From contig NZ_CP095491.1 of assembly GCF_023028105.1 (NCBI RefSeq), positions 1,922,001-1,986,000 on the forward strand: a stretch of DNA of 64,000 nucleotides, given 5' to 3'. The notes under the pieces are model-generated. The model was given only the letters and a program-made list of their open reading frames with translations. It did not search any database and was not told where the DNA came from. The DNA comes from Halosolutus gelatinilyticus. GTDB taxonomy: Archaea > Halobacteriota > Halobacteria > Halobacteriales > Natrialbaceae. The position numbers and the translations under genes are program-made. Positions 34,974 through 42,339 of the stretch are shown here, in pieces. Position 1 is the stretch's first letter. Every line of letters starts with the position of its first letter.

Positions 34974-35420
34974 TCAGTGTTTGAGCCGCGCGACGTTCTC
35001 TCGGATCTGGCCGAGAAGCCCTTCGTCGGACTCGGCCTCGAGCGCGGCGTGGAGCGTCGAGTTCTCCGGTTCGTCCTTGACGACGATGCGCAGATACGGC
35101 TCGAGTTGCTTGAAGTTGTCTGCGAGTACGACGGTGTGGTTCTCTTCGTCGTGGTCGACGACGCCCGCATCGGCCAGTTTCGGCACATGGCACTGGACCG
35201 AGGAAACGTACACGCTTTTGTACTCGTTTTTCGCGACCTCGTCCGGCGGGACGTCGTGTTCCCAGCCGGCGACCTGCTCGGCGACCTTCGAGAGCTCGAT
35301 CGGGCCGTCCTGGCCGCGAAGGGCGTAGAGGAGGTACCGCCGGCGGCGGTTGGCGAGGAGCTCCAGGATGGTGTCGGCAGAGAGTTCAGTCTCTCCCTGG
35401 CTCGAGGTAAGGGCTTCCAT
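34974..35420 (-). CDS. Winged-helix regulator, DUF7344-type (haloarchaeal ArsR-like)
   Basis: 148 residues. The motif LSADTILELLANRRRRYLLYALRGQ opens a winged helix typical of the large haloarchaeal DUF7344/ArsR-like group, followed by YKSVYVSSVQCHVPKLADAGVVDHDEENHTVVLA (helix-turn-helix plus wing). The last third (LEPYLRIVVKDEP) is helical. These are presumed transcription factors or nucleoid-type proteins. It is the last core gene before the tRNA-Phe island boundary. Confidence 0.83.
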   Translation of the reverse strand: MEALTSSQGETELSADTILELLANRRRRYLLYALRGQDGPIELSKVAEQVAGWEHDVPPDEVAKNEYKSVYVSSVQCHVPKLADAGVVDHDEENHTVVLADNFKQLEPYLRIVVKDEPENSTLHAALEAESDEGLLGQIRENVARLKH

Positions 35421-35642
35421 AACATGATGTTACCCTCCGGCGCGGAAAAGCGTGTCTTGAATATCCGAAATTCCAACAGTCGGGGTCAGGGGGACCCAAC
35501 TGCGATCGTATCCTCGCCATTACTGTTCCAGCGGCGGACTACTCGATCGCACGCCGACCTTGCGGCCGTCGCGTCATCCTGCTGTCGTCCGGCGATCGCG
35601 ATTCGAAATCCTTTTTTATATCATGCCCGGAGATGAAGGTGA

Positions 35643-35716
35643 GCCGCCTTAGCTCAGACTGGGAGAGCACTCGACTGAAGATCGAGCTGTCCCCGGTTCA
35701 AATCCGGGAGGCGGCA
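35643..35716 (+). tRNA. tRNA-Phe (GAA)
   Basis: A 74-nt cloverleaf: acceptor GCCGCCT/AGGCGGC, anticodon stem CTCGA/TCGAG with loop CTGAAGA (anticodon GAA), T arm CCGGTTCAAATCCGG. Discriminator A, no encoded CCA. A TATA-like TTTTTTATATC lies about 25 nt upstream. The composition and gene type change abruptly right after its 3' end. Confidence 0.96.
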
Positions 35717-35839
35717 TTATACTCACAGTTCAAATGCCTGCGGAGCTGTGTGCGTAGCAATCACGATTCTGTGGAGGCCACAGATTCCTTCTGAATCAAT
35801 AGAATATCCGACTCCTCTACACAGGCTTCAGATCCATCC

Positions 35840-36010
35840 TTAGATTTCTTGTCCTATATTTTCGAAGACACCGTGCCATCGCCCGGGCATATCGTCGGTG
35901 TCGTACGCGCCCTCATTTGCCAATCTCAGGAACCGGATTGCTTCGTTGTCGGTGAGGTTGTCCAGATCAAGGTCAGCTACTACTCGTTCGCGCGCGTCTT
36001 TGGTGCTCAT
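35840..36010 (-). CDS. Small acidic hypothetical protein
   Basis: 56 residues: MSTKDARERVVADLDLDNLT followed by DNEAIRFLRLANEGAYDTDDMPGRWHG. Predicted mostly helical, soluble. The ATG at 36010 gives a halophile-like composition while the frame upstream does not. First possible gene of the island; function unknown. Confidence 0.5.
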   Translation of the reverse strand: MSTKDARERVVADLDLDNLTDNEAIRFLRLANEGAYDTDDMPGRWHGVFENIGQEI

Positions 36011-36380
36011 CACCCGCTCACGTTGGATAGCTGAATGAAAATGGAACCAGAACATGAAGCTCCCTTCCGATGGAATTGTTGGCGGGTGCCCGGGATTAAG
36101 TCGGTCGGAGATAACCGGGAGTGCTGAGAGTGTTGGGAGGGCCGTCAGGAACGAACGTCGGAACATGTGTCGACACGCACCTATGGTCATAAAAATCCTC
36201 TTCCGAGCAGCGCAGATGGGACTGCACAAGCCGACGAACCGAGATCAACGGTAGGAGGTCCGAAGAACCAGTAAGAACAATCGTTTGAAGGCGAAACGGA
36301 GGGGCGAATGTTGCGACGGTTCCACTCCTTCAGCGGATTATAGAACAGGGACTAAATTTCGTCGTTGCAATTTAGGAGCC
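36011..36380. other. 370-bp AT-richer region without a supported gene
   Basis: Divergent promoter space between the small acidic gene and the ADP-ribosylglycohydrolase. A GGAG four bases before the ATG at 36381 could be a ribosome-binding site. No repeat or RNA recognised. Confidence 0.4.
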
Positions 36381-37304
36381 ATGGTTACTTCAGAGGTGGC
36401 TACTGGCGTTTTGCTTGGTCTCGCCTGTGGCGATGCCTTGGGTCGTCCCGTGGAATTCCGCTCCGCAGGGGAGATCGCTGATCAGCATGGAACCGTGACG
36501 GAGATGCTCGGACATGGCACGCACAGGCAACCCGCGGGAACCGTCACTGACGACACCGACCTCGCGCTGTGCATCGCACGGAGCCTCGTTGAGCAGGGAG
36601 GCTTCAACGGGAATGATATCGCCGATCGATTCCACGAGTGGCACGAGGGCGATCCGTTCGACATCGGGCTGATGACCGCCGATGCCATCCGCGAGTACGC
36701 GAACGGAACATCCTGGCGAGACGCCGGACGCGAGGTCTGGCAACACCGCGCCGAAGGATCGAACGCCGGCAACGGCAGCGTGATGCGGTGTGCACCGCAC
36801 GCGATTGCCTTCGCCGATGACTCCGACGCGCTCGTGCAGGTGAGTCGGCTGTCCTCGGCGATTACGCACTACGATCCGCGATGTACCTACGGGTGCACCG
36901 TGCTGAATTGTACGATCGCCGGGTACCTTCGGGGCGACGACGATCCGCTTACGGACGCACTCGACCGCGTCGAACGAGACGCGCCGGACGAACTCGTCGA
37001 GACGCTGCGACTGATACCGGATCACGTCGATGAGAGCCAGTTACCAAACAGCGGCTACGTTGTCCACACGCTACAGACGGCGCTGTACGACGCGCTGACA
37101 GCCGACAGTGCGGAGGACGCCATCGTGACCGCAGTCAACCGTGGCGGCGACACAGACACTATCGGGGCCGTCACGGGCGCGCTCGCCGGCGCACGCTTCG
37201 GGAGCGAATCACTTCCTGACCGGTGGCTCACCACCATCGACTCTCGTGAGGATCTCGAACTCCTTGCGCAAGCACTGGCAACGACAGATATCGACCCGTC
37301 GTGA
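36381..37304 (+). CDS. ADP-ribosylglycohydrolase (DraG/ARH family)
   Basis: 307 residues. Two-metal ARH fold motifs are present: GLACGDALGRPVEF near the N-terminus, the metal-binding TDDTDLALCIA, GNGSVMRCAP, and the C-terminal NRGGDTDTIGAVTGALAGA. These enzymes remove ADP-ribose from proteins or nucleic acids, or hydrolyse ADP-ribose derivatives. In an accessory island it could protect from, or reverse, ADP-ribosylation toxins, but no ADP-ribosyltransferase is encoded nearby. ATG at 36381 starts right at the family's N-terminal helix. Confidence 0.87.
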   Translation: MVTSEVATGVLLGLACGDALGRPVEFRSAGEIADQHGTVTEMLGHGTHRQPAGTVTDDTDLALCIARSLVEQGGFNGNDIADRFHEWHEGDPFDIGLMTADAIREYANGTSWRDAGREVWQHRAEGSNAGNGSVMRCAPHAIAFADDSDALVQVSRLSSAITHYDPRCTYGCTVLNCTIAGYLRGDDDPLTDALDRVERDAPDELVETLRLIPDHVDESQLPNSGYVVHTLQTALYDALTADSAEDAIVTAVNRGGDTDTIGAVTGALAGARFGSESLPDRWLTTIDSREDLELLAQALATTDIDPS

Positions 37305-37488
37305 CCGCCGCTCAACATTCACAGCATAGAGTCAATCCGGCAGAGCCTAACTTCCGGGATCCAACAGAGTACGGTGCGGAGGACAATGATTTCGCTCGGA
37401 ACGGTATCTCTTAGCCGATCGATCCATAATCAATTTCCGCCGGGTGGCGATAGCTATTGGGCGTTTACCATATCGACTTGTACTGGGA

Positions 37489-37511
37489 CACGGGGGGTGT
37501 CCGCAATTATC
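37489..37511 (-). repeat. 21-bp motif, left copy (inverted relative to 61569)
   Basis: On the minus strand this reads TAATTGCGGACACCCCCCGT followed by G. It matches the copy at 61569-61589 at 19 of 21 positions but in opposite orientation, so the two flank the Argonaute/nuclease module as inverted repeats. Confidence 0.55.
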
Positions 37512-37576
37512 TGGCGTATTAGGCCCTAATACCAGCGTATTTTGGAGGTGGAGGTGATTATTCACACACCACTTCA

Positions 37577-37978
37577 TCAGTCCAGATCTTGCACCCCTGT
37601 CGAATTATCCTCACCGAAGTCGGCTCCTTCTGATCGGGTCGGTTCGCGCTGCCGTTCATCGTAGGCTTCGTGCCATTTCTCGATCACGGGCCGGCTTCCA
37701 GCCCCATGAGGCGTGCGTCGCTGTCGAACCTGTATCAACGCTGGCGTGTTCATCGCATCCCCTGAGACGACTGCTTGCCCAGGCTAACCCTGACAGCTCT
37801 CGGAGAACATCCTCGCCGTCGGCTTCGACGGATTTCTTAATCGCGTCCTGGTCGTTCGGGTTCTGAATCTGCATCGAAATCTGCGTCCCACACTGCGATA
37901 GTACGTCCTGATCAATCTTCGATGGCTGTTGACTGATAATCCCGAGCCCGAACCCGAACTTGCGGCCTTCAGACACAA
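37577..37978 (-). pseudogene. Remnant of a HerA-type ATPase (DUF87)
   Basis: The minus strand reads EGRKFGFGLGIISQQPSKID, then DQDVLSQCGTQISMQIQNPN and DQDAIKKSVEADGEDVLREL, the end of HerA/DUF87 DNA-translocase-like ATPases (QPS and arginine-finger region). At about 37790 the frame shifts; a second frame continues GDAMNTPALIQVRQR, HGAGSRPVIEKWHEAYDERQ and stops at 37577. The Walker A part is missing: an in-frame TAG lies just upstream and the AddA-like gene ends at 37985. So it is truncated at the N-terminus and frameshifted. Confidence 0.8.
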
Positions 37979-37984
37979 TCTATA

Positions 37985-40900
37985 CTACTCTTCGAATCCA
38001 GGCCCGACGGTGAATGATTCTGGTGCGCAGGGGAGTTGGTTGTGCTGACACCATTGACAGTGTTCGCCCGCAGTGTACTGACTGAACGAGAACTCCGCAA
38101 TACGGTTCATCGACTTCGTCACGCCGTCCCTGATCGCTTCGAGGTCGTCATCGCTGAATGTTCGGGATTCGACCTTTGGCCCGATGTCACCGACATAGGC
38201 GTATCCCGCGCGTGCAACAGGCTCATCGTAAAGGTCACGGCACGCTAAGAGGTAGATTGGGAGTTGCTTGTCGTCCTGTAGGTCGCGGTGGCGTTCGGTC
38301 GCCTTGTAGTCGATGACGACCAGTTCGTCGTCAGACGTCCGGTAGACGGCGTCAATGTAGCCGACGAGTTCGTGCCCATCGATTTCGAGTTCGAACTCTC
38401 GCTCTGCGTCGATGATCTCGTAACTGTGGAGATTCAACTCGAAGTACCGGTCAATGCACTGTTTTGCCGCCGGGAGCGCGTCGTCAGCGCGGCGCTGACT
38501 GGCGAGTCGCTCGCAGATTTCGTACCACTCCTCACTGCGTTCCACATTTTGATTCGCAGCTTGCTCCGCGGTGTCGTGGAACAATAACCCGATTGTACGT
38601 TGCGACACGCCATCCCCGGCGTCGCTTGTGGTCTCCTGGTAATCGGGGAACGCATTGATCACGTACTCCAAGTAGTGACTCCGCGGGCATTCTTCGTAGG
38701 CCGCCAGCGACGTGTAGCTGTGAGAGAGCGATGGCGAAGGTGTTGACGGGCCAGTCAGCGACGCAACCTGGAGTATCTCCCGCTCGGCTCTTGGTGAGAG
38801 ATTCCCGTCGAGAGTGGCCGTTGCAAGGTTTAGTACGCGGTCGCGCGCAACCCTAACCGCGAGCTCTTCCCCATCGTGCCTGACGGTACCACCGACATTT
38901 CCGACATTATCGCTGGCCAGCGAGTTAGTCCAGTCAACTGCCTCATCCGAGAGACACTCTTGAACATCCGTCCAGAGCGGGAGATGTCCTCGCTCTGGCT
39001 GCCATGGGATTCGAGATGGGAGAATTTCATCAACAATCTCTGAAACGGAGTCCTCGTCCTCAGCATCGTCGTCTTCCTCGCTGCCACCCTGCAGGACGAG
39101 GATGTCTTCGGCACGCGTGATCCCGACGTGGAACACACGGCGGGTCTCACGGGCATCACGCTCGATGAAATCCTCGGCGAACGCTGCTTCCGCGTCATCC
39201 GAGAGGCTGGTTTCGAGCGCGTCGTACGTACGTGAACTCGGGGCCCACTCGTCGGCCGTGACTTGCGGGATGAGGACGACCGGGAAGTCTAGGCCCTTGC
39301 TCTTGTGGATAGTCATCACGTTGACCGCGTCGTCGGCGACGTCCGGCTGACTCGTTGGGGAAGAGCCACTCTCGTCGAACAGGGAGTCGTAGTGTTCAAG
39401 CGAGTCGATGAACTCCGGGGTGAGCGGCGGTTGGACGGCGCTGTCCCCGTACTGTTCGATGACGTCCTCCAGCTGGGCGAGGTCTCGGCGCTCCTGTTCG
39501 CTGAGATACCACTCGATGTTTGTGAGTTCTGTGAGTTCGCGGTACAGATGACTGAGTGACGCAGAGTCGCGGAGTTCGAGTAGTTCCGTGGCGTGCTCGC
39601 GGGCTTCTGCGACGCGGTTAGGCTCCTCAAACTCGTCGAGCGGTGTCTCCCGGAGCGTATCCACGAGCGGGTCGTCGCCTGTATTAAGCGTGCGGAGGTC
39701 TGCGTCGCACAGACGGTACCGCATCAGGAGGACGCGATTCCAGCTCACCTCATCTTCCGGCCGTGCAAGCGCCTTCAGGTAGGCAGTGACGGTTCCGACG
39801 CCGACTGATTCCGTGGCCAAATCCCCAGCAACCTGGTACGGAATGCCAGCGTCTTCGAATTCCTCGATGACAGGTGTCGCGTGGGCGTTCTTCCGAACGA
39901 GTAACGCGATGTCGCCTGGATCGTACGCCTCATCGAGATTTTCTGCTGCACCGCTCAGTAAATTCTGTACGACGGTACGAAGTTGGGGTGCATCGTCCGA
40001 GTCGTCGTCTTCGTCCGGGAGTTCGATGGTAGCGACGGTGTCCCCGTCGTACGCGGGTTCGTCGACGCGAGTGAGTGTCTTGTGCCGTTCACGGTGGTCG
40101 AGTTTCTGAATTGCCTCGTTCGCCAGGTTGAGAATCGGCTGTCGGGAGCGGAAGTTCTCCTCCAGCGGTTCGTCCGTGAGCGCCGCGAAGGCTCGGTCGA
40201 GTTCGTCGGTAATGTTGGCGACGTTCGCGCCGCGCCATTCGTAGATCGCCTGATCGTCGTCCCCGACGACGAACAGATTATCGTCGGTGACGAGTGACGT
40301 GACGAGGTCGAACTGGAGGCGATCCGTGTCTTGGAACTCGTCGCAGAACACGTAGTCCCACCGCTCGGCGATTTCCTCGCCAACCGGAGAGTCCATCAGC
40401 GCAGCTGTCTCGACTACCAGGCCGTCGAAGTCGATGAGATTGCGCTCGTCCAGTTCTCGCTCGTACGCAGCGTACCCTGCGGTGAGATCTCGGGCAGTAA
40501 GACAGTCGGAAACGAACGAGTCGAGATGATCCGTGAGTTCGAGGTCCAGATCGTCCGGGATCCCTTTCGGGGCACCGCTTGCATACCCTCTGAACAGGTA
40601 CTTCGGGAGTTTGTACGCGTTGTCTGGCAGGTCACGCTCGCCATCTTCGTGGGCCTCGAACGCGGTTTCAAGCGCATCACACAGATCGACGAGCCGGCCG
40701 AGGAAGTCCCGGGCGCTAGCTTCGATCCCGATCGTTCCCAATGCGTCGCGTTCCGCGGTGAGTTCATCGCGCACATCGGGAAGTGAGTTCAGCACGCTTG
40801 ACACGGAACGGCCGCCGAGATGGTCGTTGGCAATCGTTTCGATGCGCTCCGGGAGGTCGGCGAGATCGTAGACGCGGTCGGCGGGCCCGAGGAACGCGTC

Positions 40901-41440
40901 GATGTCGTCTGGCGAGATGCCGCTACGCTTCATCGACCCGATGAAGTTGAGCAGCTTCGACGCGGCTCCGAACGCGTATCCGTCGCTGCCGTACACGTTG
41001 GGTTTGACTGACCGGTACTCAATGTCGTCGAGAACATCCAGCACAATAGCGTACTTCTCGGCGTCCGTGGCAACCTCGAAGTCCGGATCGATCCCGGCTT
41101 CATAGGCGTAGTCGGTGAGGATCTCGTTGCAGATCGAGTGGTACGTGTACGCGTCGATGTCGTACCCCGCTGTCCCGAGTTTTGCGTTGAGTTTCTCGCG
41201 CATCGAGTCCGCCGCGTTGTTCGTGAACGTCAACGCGAGAATCCGGTCCGGCGAGACGTCTTCCTCGTCGATGAGGTGCTCGATCTTCCGCACCATCGTG
41301 AACGTCTTGCCCGTGCCTGCGCCTGCGAGGACACGCATCGGGTACGCGTCTGAGTCGATAATTGACTCCTGTTGGGGCTCCGGTGAGACATCTGCTTCTG
41401 GCACCGGAAACCAGGACGGGTACTCGGCCTCGTCGCTCAT
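37985..41440 (-). CDS. UvrD/PcrA-like (AddA-type) helicase with C-terminal Cas4-like nuclease
   Basis: 1151 residues. The SF1A helicase has Q motif QQESII, Walker A GAGTGKT (40-46), motif Ia ALTFTNNAA, motif II VFCDEFQDTD, motif III VVGDDDQAIYEWRGA, motif V VMTIHKSKGLDFPVV and motif VI RRVFHVGITRAED. The last ~280 residues form a PD-(D/E)XK nuclease: SYTSLAAYEECP, GLLFHDTAEQA, GYIDAVYRTSDD then VVIDYKATE, QLPIYLLA, and CQWCQHNQLPC, which with the earlier Cys can hold a 4Fe-4S cluster as in AddB/Cas4. It is the last gene of the minus-strand operon, overlapping the nuclease gene by 4 nt. It should unwind and degrade DNA ends as part of an AddAB-like complex. Confidence 0.88.
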   Translation of the reverse strand: MSDEAEYPSWFPVPEADVSPEPQQESIIDSDAYPMRVLAGAGTGKTFTMVRKIEHLIDEEDVSPDRILALTFTNNAADSMREKLNAKLGTAGYDIDAYTYHSICNEILTDYAYEAGIDPDFEVATDAEKYAIVLDVLDDIEYRSVKPNVYGSDGYAFGAASKLLNFIGSMKRSGISPDDIDAFLGPADRVYDLADLPERIETIANDHLGGRSVSSVLNSLPDVRDELTAERDALGTIGIEASARDFLGRLVDLCDALETAFEAHEDGERDLPDNAYKLPKYLFRGYASGAPKGIPDDLDLELTDHLDSFVSDCLTARDLTAGYAAYERELDERNLIDFDGLVVETAALMDSPVGEEIAERWDYVFCDEFQDTDRLQFDLVTSLVTDDNLFVVGDDDQAIYEWRGANVANITDELDRAFAALTDEPLEENFRSRQPILNLANEAIQKLDHRERHKTLTRVDEPAYDGDTVATIELPDEDDDSDDAPQLRTVVQNLLSGAAENLDEAYDPGDIALLVRKNAHATPVIEEFEDAGIPYQVAGDLATESVGVGTVTAYLKALARPEDEVSWNRVLLMRYRLCDADLRTLNTGDDPLVDTLRETPLDEFEEPNRVAEAREHATELLELRDSASLSHLYRELTELTNIEWYLSEQERRDLAQLEDVIEQYGDSAVQPPLTPEFIDSLEHYDSLFDESGSSPTSQPDVADDAVNVMTIHKSKGLDFPVVLIPQVTADEWAPSSRTYDALETSLSDDAEAAFAEDFIERDARETRRVFHVGITRAEDILVLQGGSEEDDDAEDEDSVSEIVDEILPSRIPWQPERGHLPLWTDVQECLSDEAVDWTNSLASDNVGNVGGTVRHDGEELAVRVARDRVLNLATATLDGNLSPRAEREILQVASLTGPSTPSPSLSHSYTSLAAYEECPRSHYLEYVINAFPDYQETTSDAGDGVSQRTIGLLFHDTAEQAANQNVERSEEWYEICERLASQRRADDALPAAKQCIDRYFELNLHSYEIIDAEREFELEIDGHELVGYIDAVYRTSDDELVVIDYKATERHRDLQDDKQLPIYLLACRDLYDEPVARAGYAYVGDIGPKVESRTFSDDDLEAIRDGVTKSMNRIAEFSFSQYTAGEHCQWCQHNQLPCAPESFTVGPGFEE

Positions 41441-42339
41441 CGTTGCACCTCCGTGGACAGTCGGTCAGCACACATTTCTCGATAGTCGCAGTCCGGGCAC
41501 GCCTCCTCAGTGATAAGGTCGAGCAAGTCCGGTTCGTACGTCTCACCCGTGATGCCATCGTGGGCGTCCCGGATGAGCGCCCAGATCGTGTCGTAGTGGT
41601 CCTCGTATATTTCCGTGGTTTCCCGAGGCCAGCCACGCGCGGACACGTCGTATCCGCTTGGGGTGCTCTCGAACGACGTGCTGTTGAGGATCCCGTAGAA
41701 ACTGAACCGGACCTCCATCCCGTCCTCGTAGAACGGTTCGTTCTTCACGCCTTCGACGTATGTCGCTGTCTGGAACGCGTTCCGGACCCGCTTCGGTTCG
41801 TGGGCCTCCCCGTCGAGATGGTCGCCAAGGTACTCGGCCGTCCCCGACGAAAGAACCCCGTTCGTGTTCCGCTTGTAGTCGAAAATGTGGAGCCCGTCGT
41901 CAGTCCGGACGACGTTGTCAGCTTTCCCGTGGAGTTCTCGACCATCCACTTCGCACTCCACCCAACATTCCGTATCGACGGAGTAGCGAGCGTGCTCGAT
42001 CCCATCACCGCCTTCCGGATCGAAGAACGACGTGATGGCAGCGCGGTTCTCAGCTCGCTGGTACTCTTGATGCGCAGCAGATTCGTAGTCGTCCGGAGTA
42101 CTGTGTTCGTCCCACTTCGCATCGAAGACCTGCATCGCCCGGTTGTGTATTGTCTCCGGGCCGTCATCGCGGTCAGTCGCATTACACACCTCTTCGATAG
42201 TCTCGTGGTAGATCGTTCCTTGGTTGAGATACAGTTCTGTACGGTCCGGCGCGTTCACGTCCTGAGCGTAGCGGTAGTCGTACAGGCGCGGACACGTCGC
42301 GTAGTTCGCTAACCGCGACGGGGAGAGCGACGAACTCAT
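41437..42339 (-). CDS. Stand-alone Cas4/RecB-like Fe-S PD-(D/E)XK nuclease
   Basis: 300 residues. LSPSRLANYATCPRLYDYRY supplies the first cluster Cys, GTIYHETIEE the catalytic His, LHGKADNVVRTDDGLHIFDYKR the Asp...DYK active site, and QTATYVEG motif IV; the C-terminal CPDCDYREMC gives the other cluster cysteines. This is the arrangement of Cas4 and of the AddB nuclease domain. Its start and stop overlap both neighbours by 4 nt, so it is produced with the AddB-like and AddA-like subunits. It probably represents the nuclease part of AddB split off as its own gene (inference). Confidence 0.87.
   Translation of the reverse strand: MSSSLSPSRLANYATCPRLYDYRYAQDVNAPDRTELYLNQGTIYHETIEEVCNATDRDDGPETIHNRAMQVFDAKWDEHSTPDDYESAAHQEYQRAENRAAITSFFDPEGGDGIEHARYSVDTECWVECEVDGRELHGKADNVVRTDDGLHIFDYKRNTNGVLSSGTAEYLGDHLDGEAHEPKRVRNAFQTATYVEGVKNEPFYEDGMEVRFSFYGILNSTSFESTPSGYDVSARGWPRETTEIYEDHYDTIWALIRDAHDGITGETYEPDLLDLITEEACPDCDYREMCADRLSTEVQR

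Noticed and set aside
35725-35745. Possible duplicated tRNA-Phe 3' end (GTTCAAAT) just inside the island
   Set aside because: Only an 8-bp match plus scattered bases; too short to call an attachment site.
37347-37576. 76-codon minus-strand open frame between the ADP-ribosylglycohydrolase and the HerA remnant
   Set aside because: Atypical composition and overlap with the 21-bp motif; no motif or start signal.
41437-42339. CRISPR-associated Cas4 and a nearby CRISPR array
   Set aside because: No repeat-spacer array or other cas gene is present; overlap with AddA/AddB-like genes favours an AddB-type nuclease.
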